13,500 bases of DNA from Glandiceps talaboti (lineage: Eukaryota > Hemichordata > Enteropneusta > Spengelidae), in NCBI RefSeq assembly GCF_964340395.1, contig NC_135552.1, positions 18,358,681-18,372,180 of the forward strand, read 5' to 3'. The notes below the pieces were generated by a model. That model was not told the origin of the DNA, did not search any database, and saw nothing but the letters and a program-made list of their open reading frames with translations. Below are positions 1 through 9,898 of this stretch, piece by piece (the first letter of the stretch is position 1; each line of letters starts with the position of its first letter). A program made the position numbers and the translations under genes.

Positions 1-1716
1 TAAATAACTCCAACCTTGCATGATGAGACTATGGAAGAATAACAGGACTGATAATGTCATATTTGGGAATTAAATGGAAATACATAATGACATTTTACTA
101 TTCATCTTTCGCACTCTAAGAGTAAACCTGTGTTTTGTAATACATGTTTGTTGGTCGACATACGTTTATACATAGATTTGAATGATAAATATATCTCTGG
201 TAACAATAGCAGAAAAACATAGATTTTTCTTGTCCATGTAAACCAAAGGAAATAGGGTATTTGCCCTCAAATATATATAAACAATGGAAGCTGCTGCTAT
301 GGAAGTAATTATATCACTCAATAGAAATTTATGCCACTATAGGCACTAGTGGATATTGCAAATAATCTTATAATCAAAATATGCCATCAATTGTGCTTTC
401 TGTCGTAATCCTAATGATTTGTTATGTTCAGGGGAATAAACAGCATAAAACAGGACAACTCCTCATCATGTTGTTTATAGAATATAGATGAAATATATCC
501 ATACAATATCACTCATTCGTAACGTAGGTCCTTCGATGGGTATATATACTCACTGCAACACGAAGAGATATGTGTAGTAAATGGTGATTTATTTGCTATT
601 CATTCTTTAGAGGATATTGGAACATAAGAAACAAGACTCTTATTACATTTCAAGGGCAAATAAACAAAAGGCTTCAATTCTGTTGTTGGTACACATGTAC
701 ATGCATGCACTATATTGATACCTCTTGTAAATAGCAACTACTCGCCTGTCGTGTTCTCATGGACAGAAGATTGTGTACTCAGTTGTTTCGATTTGCTTAT
801 CTGTAATCATTAACGTCGATTTGATCTAAGCACCTTTTCTAATTCTTTACAAACAATAAATATGTTGGATATATTGGGCAAGTATGTGTGATTTTGACAA
901 TTTATGGCATGCAGAAATGAGGTGTTTAGCATAACTGACAGTGGTGACAAGTACATTGTATTTGGATATTTTGAATGATATTGGATTTAACCTTAAGCCA
1001 ACATAACGCCAGTCGATTTTTTAATGAAGTGACAAATCACCTTGCCGTCTTTCAGAGTTTAATAAGATTGGGGGAAAAAACCTACTCTCAATATTATACA
1101 TACATATGACATTTGAGTTTGCATATCTTGAATCCATCGAAAGAAAGGCGGGCCAGCAGGAATTTGGATGAAACGTTTTAAAAGAACGTGTGCACTTTCA
1201 GTGAGCTTGTAACACCTTTATGGGGAATAATATAAAATACTTTTGATTTGAAAAATGACACCCGGAAGTAAGAAAACAATTACACTGAAAAAATTGGCTA
1301 TGAATTCAGCGCTGCCAATACATATGCGTGTAGATGTATGTCGAGCGCCAGGGGGGTAAACAAACAGATGTATAACACGCGTGCTTTTGGAAATATTTTG
1401 ATGAAATATTCATACTGTAGGGTTTGAATGCACTGGATACATACACGTAGGTCAGATAAATCTGGTTGCTTTCATTCTTGTTACCTTGTTTTGTACTTCG
1501 TGGCAACCTCCATTAGAATCATGTCACCCATTACATGACCAACTCTGTTGAAATCTCTAGTCAGTCCAGTATTCCGATCTTTTGGTTATTCCCTACTGTT
1601 CAGGAGTGCTGTGTTCTGGTTTTGATACCTTAAGCACACATACTGTTCATAACACTGTACTAAATACGAATTTGACACCGTTTTTGTTTTCGAACGTGTG
1701 AGGAATTTCTTATTAA
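1..1716. other. AT-rich unique sequence, no gene seen
   Basis: I see no convincing coding region, RNA gene or long repeat here. Open frames are short, have no recognisable domain and lack convincing splice signals. The minus-strand frame at 1306-1506 reads as low-information sequence and matches no family I know. A few short palindromic runs occur, for example ACATGTACATGCATGC around 694-709, but these are common in AT-rich animal DNA. Confidence 0.6.
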
Positions 1717-1753
1717 TTTTTACCTTCGGTACGGGAAGGATATGCTTTAGTGA

Positions 1754-1832
<79 letters not shown>
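1754..1832 (+). repeat. (TGTC)n microsatellite, 79 bp, pure
   Basis: About 19.75 uninterrupted TGTC units, equal to (GACA)n on the minus strand. Neither end extends the register. Open frames crossing it encode VCLS or TDRQ repeats and are not genes. Its flanks resemble those of the GACA array at 3613-3692 in inverse orientation. Confidence 0.98.
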
Positions 1833-2069
1833 GCCATCGTTTTCTCAAAACCAACTGGCTAAAGTCAAACAAACTTTGACACACACATATCTTCTAGTAA
1901 TGGGTAGAGCTGATGAGGTTTTGATAATGATCACACGAATATTATTGAATGTTTGCCTAAGTAAACGGCAATACTTTATAAACTATTGAACGTGCGCATG
2001 TGTCATACAAAACTCGTTGTTGTTGTTTTAAACCCTAGAAATTGACATAATTAAAGGTTTTTAGTATGG

Positions 2070-2299
2070 ATAAAACCTAAGAATGCACATTTCAAATTCC
2101 ATATAAGTTGGTACATACACCAACCATATTAAAGCACAATGATTTTTGATAATTAAACTATATCTTAAGAATGGAAATTTCAAATTTCATATATTGTGGT
2201 AAATGCGTTGATAAAAACAAAACATGGGTGTTTAATATACCTTGCTGATGTAGTTTTTCTATTGTAATATAATCAATCATTTGCAATATCTTGAGAATC
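2070..2299 (+). repeat. Diverged direct repeats sharing a CTATATCTTAAGAATG-like motif
   Basis: 2078-2118 and 2166-2206 align without gaps over 41 columns with 33 identities, 88 bp apart. Both carry TAAGAATG, then TTTCAAATT, CATATA and GGTA. A third, weaker copy of the leading motif (CAATATCTTGAGAATC) lies at 2284-2299. The exact 16-mer CTATATCTTAAGAATG at 2158-2173 recurs in reverse complement at 3447-3462. The series looks like an old internal repeat of a mobile element rather than chance AT-rich similarity. Confidence 0.65.
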
Positions 2300-2300
2300 C

Positions 2301-2923
2301 AAGCTGCAAATATTATATAGATTCATATTATTAATTTGCCAATTAGGGCCTAAGGGGTGCGGCAAGTATGATAGCTATAGCTCAGAATTCTGCATTCCAA
2401 CAACATGTGAAGGAACAAAAATCCGAGGGCTTTGCCCTTACAGAAGGCATTCCTTTTTTTTACGATGCATATTATCTATATCATCCAGAAAGACTTGCTT
2501 TTATCTCAATTGAGTTCAAAGTTTTCAGTCACTTTATGAGCTATATTGGCGATTACAGACATGCCCTGGTTTGTACAGTATTTGGTATTCTGTACGCAGA
2601 ATGAAGGGATTGGTAGTGCATATTTAACAGCTATGATGTATAAAGAGTGTCTGTAGTATTTGATTTGATCACATTTTATTCCATTAACCTAGGCTTCATT
2701 CCTGCATACCCATATCCTCTGACGACGCATTGCGTCATTCCGTACTGTCAGACGTCAAGTTCTATTAGTTAATCAACACTAATACTAATCATAACAGCTC
2801 TACGGAAAGTATGTATGTCAAAGTTGTGAAGATAAGGAGAAAAGAAAACCCTTCTTAATGCGTATATATTAGTTTTACCATTATCGCCTCCTGTATATAG
2901 CATGTACAGTGAGAGTATTCCTT
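2301..2923. other. Unique sequence, no gene supported
   Basis: A plus-strand frame at 2368-2604 could encode 78 residues of ordinary composition (several aromatic residues, one EGFALTEGIPF stretch). It has no recognisable domain, signal peptide or homologue known to me, and this length arises by chance in animal intergenic DNA. A somewhat GC-richer patch at about 2715-2760 holds several CpG-containing motifs (GACGACGC, GCGTCA, GACGTC) but no clear promoter. Confidence 0.5.
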
Positions 2924-3276
2924 ATGAATGAATGAATGAATGTATGTATGTATGTATGTATGTATGTATGTATGTATGTATGTATGTATGTATGTATGTA
3001 TGTATGTATGTATGTATGTGTGTGTGTGTGTGTGTGCGTGCGTGCGTACGTACGTACGTACGTACGTACGTACGTACGTACGTATGTATGTATGTATGTA
3101 TGTATGTATGTATGCATGTATGCATGTATGCATGCATGCATGCATGTATGTATGTATGTACGTACGGACGGACGGACGGACGGACGGACGTAAGCTTACT
3201 TGTACGTCTGTCTGTCTGTCTATATGTGTGTGTGCATGCGCGTGTGCGCGTGTATGTATGTGCATGCGTGCGTATG
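2924..3276 (+). repeat. In-phase compound tetranucleotide array
   Basis: Successive blocks share one 4-bp register in which unit starts fall on positions divisible by four. The blocks are ATGA x4 (2924-2939), ATGT x20 (2940-3019), GTGT x4 (3020-3035), GCGT x3 (3036-3047), ACGT x9 (3048-3083), ATGT x7 (3084-3111), mixed ATGC/ATGT (3112-3159), ACGT (3160-3163) and ACGG x6 (3164-3187). After a short degenerate stretch come CTGT x3 (3208-3219) and mixed GTGT/ATGC/GCGT units to about 3276. Neighbouring blocks differ by a single base, mostly a transition. From 2940 to 3166 every base alternates purine and pyrimidine. Several frames stay open through the array on both strands, because no unit creates a stop; they are not genes. 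Confidence 0.97.
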
Positions 3277-3386
3277 TGTAATAAAGAGGGGCTATTCATC
3301 CAAAAAGAAGAGTAGCCAGGGAAAGAACGACAACAGAACACTCAGTTTTATTCCACCAGGAAATTCAACTCTTGGATCACATGCTC

Positions 3387-3432
3387 GTTGTTCTCTGTGA
3401 AAAATGGTTGTTGTTCTCTGTGAAAAAATATG
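3387..3432 (+). repeat. 23-bp tandem duplication (GTTGTTCTCTGTGAAAAA)
   Basis: GTTGTTCTCTGTGAAAAA occurs at 3387-3404 and again at 3410-3427, a 23-bp period. The first 18 bases are identical and the last few differ (ATGGTT and ATATG). It lies just upstream of the plus-strand element copy. A recent slippage or unequal exchange event is the simplest reading. Confidence 0.9.
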
Positions 3433-3612
3433 GCATTTGCAGTGTGCATTCTTAAGATATAGCCTGATTAGGAAAAAACATTAATTATGCAAATTGCTTA
3501 TTAATATCCATACGATATTTATCACAATCTATCCAGTTCTTGCAATTAGCATGGGATGTGTAGCATTTGTTATTAAAATTAATGCAGCAGTTCTTTAGAT
3601 ATCGTGTTCATC

Positions 3613-3694
<82 letters not shown>

Positions 3695-3730
3695 AGAATA
3701 TCATAACCTTCTCTTACGAAAGGTACAAAA
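3425..3730 (+). mobile_element. Putative microsatellite-bearing non-autonomous element, copy 2
   Basis: The order of parts is as follows. A GCATTCTTAAGATATAG motif (3446-3462) exactly repeats 16 bp of the minus-strand copy at 2158-2173. Then comes AT-rich sequence with AGTTCTTGCAATTAG (about 3536-3550), and AGTTCTTTAGATATCG at 3589-3604, a relative of the same motif. (GACA)20 follows at 3613-3692. Last are AAAG-AATATC (3693-3702) and ACCTT...AAGGT (3706-3725), which can form a 5-bp stem. The 3' flank aligns with 1748-1717 on the minus strand, including AAAG-ATATC, CTTC, TACG and AAGGTA. The two copies face each other in inverse orientation with the compound array between them. No coding capacity is visible, and the element class and exact ends are inferred. 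Confidence 0.35.
3613..3692 (+). repeat. (GACA)20 microsatellite, 80 bp, pure
   Basis: Twenty perfect GACA units, preceded by GTTCATC and followed by AAAGAATATC. The stop-free frame crossing it (TDRQ repeats) is an artefact. Confidence 0.98.
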
Positions 3731-4896
3731 CTGTAGGGAAAGTAGTGACACCAACATGGCCGTCACTGTGCTTACATGCCTAATTGAATTTCATTTTCGA
3801 AAAACTGATCATTCAAGACATTGCTTGTACAATTAACATCGATCAGCATCCGTTTACGACTAGATTCATTTTGACACATGCATAGTATACAGATAAATCA
3901 AGATGTATCATAGATATAGGTGTTTCCTTCTCATTAAGTCACACGATAGTGTTTACTTGATATTGATGAATACTAATACATTTTAATCAGTCACCAGGAA
4001 ATAAAATCAGACTCTTCACGAGATGTTCACAAAGATTGCAGGATTTTGTATGTTGTTGTTACCGTAATTGAATTAATTCCAATTCGTCAAATTATTAGAT
4101 TTTAGAATGTTATTTCCTACAACGTAAAGATTTTACTTTGATAAATTGTCTCCTAGATTCTCATGAAGTCTGGGGGTGTATAATTTCCTTTGTTGCTTCG
4201 TTGTTTGCTTTTAACATTCTTGGTGTCCTATTCACATTACCAACGTAATTTATCAGACACACTAGCTATGTTTGATATCCATTTGGTGAAAGCAGCCTGC
4301 GATGTTGCGATGTTGCCATTAGGGTACTATCATGAAATATCATGGGTATGTATCAGCGTTGACAACCCCCTCTACTATTATCTCACAGTTTACCTGGCAA
4401 AACATTAGCTGTTTTGTGTTTGTTCTAAAACATTAGATGTTGCCATTTATTCTTCAAACCACCCACTGCAGTGTTTGTAATATTGAATCAATGACACGTG
4501 CTCACCCTCATTTAGACTCGACATTTATTTGTACACTCTTGGCATTTGTGTGTGAACAGGAGAAGGAGAAAGGCGCCATGCACGAAGGGATAGCAGAAAT
4601 GTATGCAAACGGCAACTATATATAGACACATCTCTGAGTTAGTCAATCCTGATTGTGTAATATTTATTTACTTGAACAGTACACAATGTAACCTAACTAT
4701 TTCTTTTTACGTTCCTTTCGGAACAAAGTTGACGCTTTATTGTGAGTTGTTGGGGCTGTGGTTTACTTTGCACTCCAGGCTCAAGTAGCGTTGTAAGTCT
4801 ATGTTGTTCTGAGAATTCCAAACACTGAATGGAACGATAACGTTGTCATTTACTGATGTTTACATGTTAGTTTATCTATGTCTCTTTTTTTTACAG
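3731..4896. other. Unique sequence; only short unrecognised frames
   Basis: Frames at 4190-4408, 4437-4625 and 4603-4788 (61-72 residues) have no domain I recognise. The distal part of the second begins after a plausible splice acceptor (GTGTGTGAACAG, AG at 4558-4559). It would give a 21-residue terminal segment rich in Glu, Gly and Ala (EKEKGAMHEGIAEMYANG at its start) before TAG at 4623-4625, but no upstream exon can be tied to it. A GCGATGTT doublet occurs near 4299-4316, and a small GTTCC/GGAAC hairpin at 4711-4724. Confidence 0.4.
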
Positions 4897-4998
4897 AACT
4901 ACATTTGTATATCCACATTCTATACAACGTGTGTTAGACTGAGTACACCAGAGAAATCTTGCTGTGACAACAAACTGCATACTCGCGTCTTGTTTAAG
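4897..4998 (+). other. Candidate internal coding exon, 34 codons, function unknown
   Basis: The segment is bounded by a good acceptor (a run of T then ACAG, AG at 4895-4896) and a good donor (TTTAAG then GTAGGT, GT at 4999-5000). TACTGAT at 4851-4857 is a plausible branch point about 40 nt upstream. The interval is 102 bp, a multiple of three, and only the first frame is open; the other two contain stops. The 34-residue product has cysteines at positions 4, 12, 23 and 24 and starts NYICISTFYTTC. I do not recognise a family. A random 34-codon frame stays open fairly often, so the case rests on the paired splice sites. No partner exon was found in the window. It could be a decoy site. Confidence 0.25.
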
Positions 4999-5404
4999 GT
5001 AGGTGTAATTTAGACTCATTGTAAGAATACTAGACAAATGAATGTAGAAACTAAATTGTATTAGGCAGTGTCTGATTAGAATCCGTCGTTGGTATCTTGC
5101 AGTGCTGTATTTTCACACGACGGCAAGAAGTGCTCTCAGTGATTTCTGACCAGGTGATTCTTTCGTCAGTTTATACACATATTATAGTCTGCTCTTGATA
5201 ACTTCGACATCAATTTTGCAGAACATGCTTTTCAATAAAATGAATTACCAGAAACCAAAGTAAACGGTAAACTCTATAACAGTTGTTTGATTCTTAAGCG
5301 TTGGGGTTTCGCAAGACAAATAAATATGTATTTGGTACCAGAGAAAGTGTGTGATAAAGTAAAGATGGAAATCGAAGAACACTACGTAAGCCATTCGTAA
5401 AAAA

Positions 5405-5840
<436 letters not shown>

Positions 5841-6709
5841 CTCAGAATCACCAACTCAGGTAGATAGAGATCGTTTTTTTTTCGGTGTCAAGTAAATATA
5901 CATCAACGTGTCATGTAGTTCTGATTCAGTGTATTGCTATGGTTGGGAACGTCGGCGAGAGTGATGAGGTAACTATGGAAAAAACTAGATTTCCTCACAC
6001 GGTAATTTCGATTGGCAAGGAAAATTTAGTGAAATACCCAGGGAACGCTCTCCTGCATTTTATTACTCACAAAACTAAAATAATTAACGCGACGTCTCCA
6101 GTCTGAAATTATTCGCGACGTCTTGAACTCGTCTGCGTAAGATCGTGAACGGCGCAGTGCTCCCAATGCATAGCGTTTACCAACCAAGAAAAGCAGCCCT
6201 ATATATATCGTAGGTGAGAACGAACTGTCTGTCTCATGGCGCCTGGTGGGAGGGGGTTTATTGGTATAGGGGATGATTATTGGGACTAAATACACACTGG
6301 TTAGATCAGTTGTACAATCAGTTTAGGCCTAATAATAAATAGGAGCGATCAGTTAGACAAATAACGTCTGATGTAGGGTAAGAACCAACAGTCATTTGTA
6401 TCCGATTCGTCGTTCGTACTTTATTCCAAATCGAAACAGATGTTTTATTAAACTGACACGTCCGAGTAATGTGTTTAGGATTACTGTATGTATTTCTCGC
6501 TTACATTTTATTGTCAGAAACAGCTTAAAATGTGAAAATTATTGGTTTATTCTCATTATTTTGTAATATGAAGAATGTATATACTTCGTCAGTTAATCAT
6601 CGATACCTTGTGGTGGCAGCCGTGTTAAAATGTGTGGAAAGTAATCCCTGGCACGGAGGGAAAAGTGTCATTTATCGTAGTTATGTATTATAACCCGTTT
6701 AATTACTCC

Positions 6710-6714
<5 letters not shown>
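5841..6714. other. Unique sequence with a CpG-richer patch, no gene supported
   Basis: Frames of 73 residues (plus, 5885-6106) and 89 residues (minus, 6026-6295) overlap on opposite strands. Neither has a recognisable domain. The stretch 6080-6260 has more CpG than its surroundings and contains GCGACGTCT twice (6089-6097 and 6115-6123, 26 bp apart). CCTATATATATCG near 6197-6210 looks TATA-like. This could be promoter-like DNA, but no initiator or exon could be tied to it. TTAGGCCTAA at 6323-6332 is a perfect 10-bp palindrome. Confidence 0.4.

Positions 6715-6794
<80 letters not shown>
6715..6794. repeat. (AT)40 microsatellite, 80 bp
   Basis: Forty uninterrupted AT units. The sequence is self-complementary and can extrude as a cruciform. 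It sits 118 bp from a second, longer AT array. Confidence 0.98.
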
Positions 6795-6797
<3 letters not shown>

Positions 6798-6813
6798 GCA
6801 GTATCACTTGAAA

Positions 6814-6830
6814 CATAGACACTGTCTATG
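6814..6830. repeat. 17-nt palindrome CATAGACA-C-TGTCTATG
   Basis: Perfect 8-bp inverted repeat with a one-base centre, inside the 118-bp segment between the two AT arrays. It could be a protein-binding dyad or an internal part of the segment's foldback structure. No matching known site is recognised. Confidence 0.85.
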
Positions 6831-6866
6831 GTTGAACATAAACAATAAACAGTAATTAAGTGTTTC

Positions 6867-7051
<185 letters not shown>

Positions 7052-7104
7052 TGCTGTAGAACTCATGTTCACGTCCGCAATGTTAATCCCGTGTCACTGA
7101 TAAA

Positions 7105-7118
7105 CCCCCCCCCCCCCC
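7105..7118 (+). repeat. C14 homopolymer
   Basis: Fourteen consecutive C residues in otherwise AT-rich DNA, between TAAA and AG. Its true length is prone to sequencing error. Confidence 0.95.
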
Positions 7119-7447
7119 AGCATAATACCATGGGTTATAATATTATCAAGCCTATCTAGAAAGTGCGGTGTTACAGGTTTATGGTTGTTCTCCAGATATA
7201 CGTGTTTGAAGTCAAAATTAAAAGCCGTTTTGCACATGGACAGTGTTGTATACGTATAATGTTTAAGAAAGTGAAAAAAATGTTGTTGAACTAAAGGCCG
7301 TTATACCATAATTTTTTACGATTTAGCCGATTGTCGGAATTTGAGTCGTGTTACAGATGGTGAAAATATGTGAATCACGACGTAGATATCGTTTGTATCG
7401 GATTAATTGTAAATAAAATGGTAGGTGGAGTAGTAAAACTATAATTA

Positions 7448-7610
7448 TATACAGTCACACGAAATCAATGTTAGTTTTATGTCATAATGTTCCAAAATAT
7501 GATTCAGCAGACTAATACAAATACGAACCTTATTGTGAATATTTGTGGTACACAGAATCATACTCGGAGCATTATGATGTAAAACTAACATTGGTTTGTG
7601 GGATTACATA
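7448..7610. mobile_element. Foldback (MITE-like) element with about 46-bp terminal inverted repeats
   Basis: The left arm 7448-7493 and right arm 7566-7610 are inverted repeats. The alignment has 46 columns, 37 identities and one gap. The core CAATGTTAGTTTTA is perfect in both arms and is followed by TCATAATG. The spacer 7494-7565 is 72 bp and has no coding capacity. Most differences between arms are transitions, which fits an old insertion. TA dinucleotides lie at both outer edges (7448-7449 and 7609-7610), and the left end reads TACAGTCACAC. A TA target and a CAGT-like start fit Tc1/mariner-type MITEs, but arm boundaries and the target duplication are ambiguous. A transcript would fold into a long imperfect hairpin. 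Confidence 0.6.
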
Positions 7611-8676
7611 TTTATCACATATACACTTTCTACAAGTTTGAATCGATGTTTCATTGCACTTATTCTCCATCACGTATCAAAAATGGCGTACGACGAATGT
7701 ATGCATAAAAACGTCATCGCGTGACTTTCGTTCATCACCTGTCCCTATACAAGGTCATACTTACTATCGACGGGTCAGATGATACTGTGGTTGTCAGCCA
7801 AAGTCACCGGACGTAACCTTGCGATATAAAATCACAATTAATTTTTTTTGAATGTACGTAAATCCTGTCTGAATATGATGTCATTTGTTCGTCATGTACA
7901 TTCGTCACATTCTGGCATTTGGCACGTTCTGATGAGCTCCAGCTCGAGGGAAGTGTAAGCACCGGCTGCGACACAAACAAATCGCCATCGATCATCGACA
8001 GTTTGACGATGGAATCCAATACAAATTAAAGTAACTTTTGCATATCATGTGTGCTTTAACCAATTTTGAAAGTGCATAGTTATTACGAAAATCTGATCGT
8101 AGTGTAGATAATGGCAGGAACAAATTCTGAACAGTTCGAGAAAAGGTTCTGTGGAACACTCAGGCAAGATTCGCGTTTTTGATCTGACCTGTTTGGTGTC
8201 ACACACTAGCAGGTGACTGTGATACTATGAATAATTAAAAGTTTAGTGATTATTGAGTGATGTACTGACTGACTGCTTTCATAATACGATTGGCAAACGA
8301 TATAACCCATTTTTTTTACAGACTTATGTTATCACATAACAACATATATATCGCTCGTCTATGAACGTCCCAATAACCCCATAGAAAGACGATAATAAAG
8401 TATAAGTCCATGCACCAAGTCGGGAAAAACATATGTCGTCAAATTTAGATCGCAATAGACGAATCATAACAACTCTTTGACTATGAAAACGTCGCTAGAA
8501 ATAATGGTCTATTCCGACTCTATTATCAGCATAATCAATGAGGTATAAAAAGGTTAAACGCATCCATTAATCTTTAATACCATGAATAATCCGTCACACT
8601 CTTACAATCGTCACGGCATGCATATTTTAATCAGCATGCTAAAAGAAATTGTGAATTCCATGGGGAGATTGTCTAT
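7611..8676. other. Unique sequence, no gene established
   Basis: A minus-strand frame is open at about 7804-8028. Within it, 7965-7818 is bounded by a fair acceptor (TTTGTTTGTGTCGCAG) and a weak donor (CGCAAG then GTTACG). Translated residues include PVLTLPSSWSSSERAKC. No family is recognised, so it is treated only as a lead. TTATGT-TATC-ACATAA at 8324-8339 is a small hairpin right after a T-run acceptor-like TTTTACAG (ending 8321), but the following frames close quickly. Confidence 0.35.
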
Positions 8677-8701
8677 ATCACTGGAAATTTTTTTCAGTGA
8701 T
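8677..8701. repeat. Hairpin ATCACTG / CAGTGAT
   Basis: Perfect 7-bp inverted repeat with an 11-base A/T-rich loop. An isolated small structure of unknown role. Confidence 0.7.
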
Positions 8702-8809
8702 GATAACCCAGGGGCTTGAAATGGAAGGAGGTTGTATTCCTTTAATGCAACGTTTATTGAGGTGATTAACTTAATGGGTTATCTAATGCACATCTGGAGA
8801 ACACGACAC

Positions 8810-8845
8810 TCTTATATATATCTTTAAATAACTTTATATATAAGA
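8810..8845. repeat. Inverted repeat TCTTATATATA / TATATATAAGA
   Basis: Perfect 11-bp arms at 8810-8820 and 8835-8845 with a 14-base loop. The arms are A/T-rich, so the chance expectation is higher than the length suggests. Confidence 0.7.
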
Positions 8846-9898
8846 TTTTAACTTCTCAAACTCTAGACTTGAAAGTAGTAATATACCCCAAGCGTGATAT
8901 TTACATACAAAAACGTCTAGATATTTTCAGATAACGGACGTTGACAATCTTCTGTAACTATTTGATCCTTAACCTTACCTTCGTGGGGGAGATATCGTGA
9001 GAAAGTCATAGTGGGGTTTGGAAGTAGTCGGTTAGATCAAGAAGCGTTATAATGAAAAATATCATATTTACTGATTGGATGAACTCGTTATTCTTCACAT
9101 CTTATAATTACCGGCGTTAGGAGTACTATACGAAATCAAAGGTACGCGGTTAGGGTATGATGGAAACAACCACACGCATTTATGACGAATTCGAAGTCGA
9201 ATACACTCAAAAGATTTAAAGAATATTAGAATTGCAAAGCCCTACGGTCGCATACAGGTTTGATATATGCTAGTTATGGTTTACTTTGAGATAGTAAAAT
9301 AGTGTACATGGGAGGGATAGCCCCCAAAAATGACAAAATTAATTACAAGTTATTACGTAGAACCATGAAACGCAACGGAAGTAACGAAGCTGTTGGCTTA
9401 TTATTAAAAGCAAGATAATACAATGACGATATACATGTACTGTAACATGATATTTTACGTTTGGGCATAGCAATAGTTGTGAGGAGAATTTCTTTTTACA
9501 AAAACACAATGACAACAAGATGGCCCACATTTTTCCCTCCAGCTTTCTTGAAATAGATATATTTGCAGATGAAGAAAGCAACTATTTGCGTTCTAAAAAT
9601 AACGTGTTTAAATAAAAGTTCCTAGGCGCAACATACGAACCAATTTTACTAATCTTATATGTGACATTTGAGAGGTATGAAATATGTTTGTATTAATTTG
9701 TGGCCAGCATATTGACTAACTACACGTGTGTACTCGGTCGAACTTACCATTCGTCTCCAAATCTCCAATACATGTTACACATTGAAGAAGCTATTGCCTC
9801 GTTTTCATCAGCTAAAGTGTAGACAACCTAGAGCCCGAATATGGCAAGTTTATAGTTAAAATAGTTTTCTTAAACAAACCACCTGCAGTTTGAAACAG
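8846..9898. other. AT-rich unique sequence, no gene seen
   Basis: One minus-strand frame (9339-9581, about 80 residues) is rich in Cys, Phe and hydrophobic residues but matches nothing I recognise. No splice-bounded exon, RNA gene or sizeable repeat was found. Confidence 0.5.

Larger units (their letters stand above)
1717..2300 (-). mobile_element. Putative microsatellite-bearing non-autonomous element, copy 1
   Basis: Read on the minus strand this interval has the same order of parts as 3425-3730 on the plus strand. First come copies of a motif like ATTCTTAAGATATAG (2299-2284, 2173-2158, and a weaker one at 2085-2070). Next is a CAGTT..TTTTGAGA segment just before the array, then (GACA)n at 1832-1754. 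Last is AAAG-CATATC followed by CCTTC...GAAGG at 1748-1717, a small stem with a 5-bp arm. This is directly visible similarity, though diverged. Elements that combine internal repeats, a tetranucleotide array and a 3' hairpin are known in molluscs (pearl/CvA type) and as Helitron-like DINE/HINE elements. Assignment to such a class is inference, since no transposase, target duplication or CTRR end was identified. The outer boundaries are guesses. Confidence 0.35.

Noticed and set aside
2368-2604. 78-residue plus-strand frame
   Set aside because: No domain, no clear initiation context or splice sites, and within the length range expected by chance.
2855-3341. Several overlapping open frames with YVCM, HTYI or RTYV repeats
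   Set aside because: They are translations of the tetranucleotide array. Open frames exist on both strands and in several phases at once, as expected for stop-free repeat units.
6095-6185. tRNA-like signals (GGCGCAGTG on plus, GTTCAAGAC on minus)
   Set aside because: The A-box-like and B-box-like motifs are on different strands and no cloverleaf or acceptor stem can be formed.
8302-8400. T-run acceptor TTTTTTTTACAG ending at 8321 as an exon start
   Set aside because: All three following frames close within about 80 bases and no good donor is present.
7185-8805. GTTCTCCAGAT near 7186 and its reverse complement near 8792 as distant terminal repeats
   Set aside because: An 11-bp match is expected by chance many times in a window of this size, and flanking bases do not extend it.
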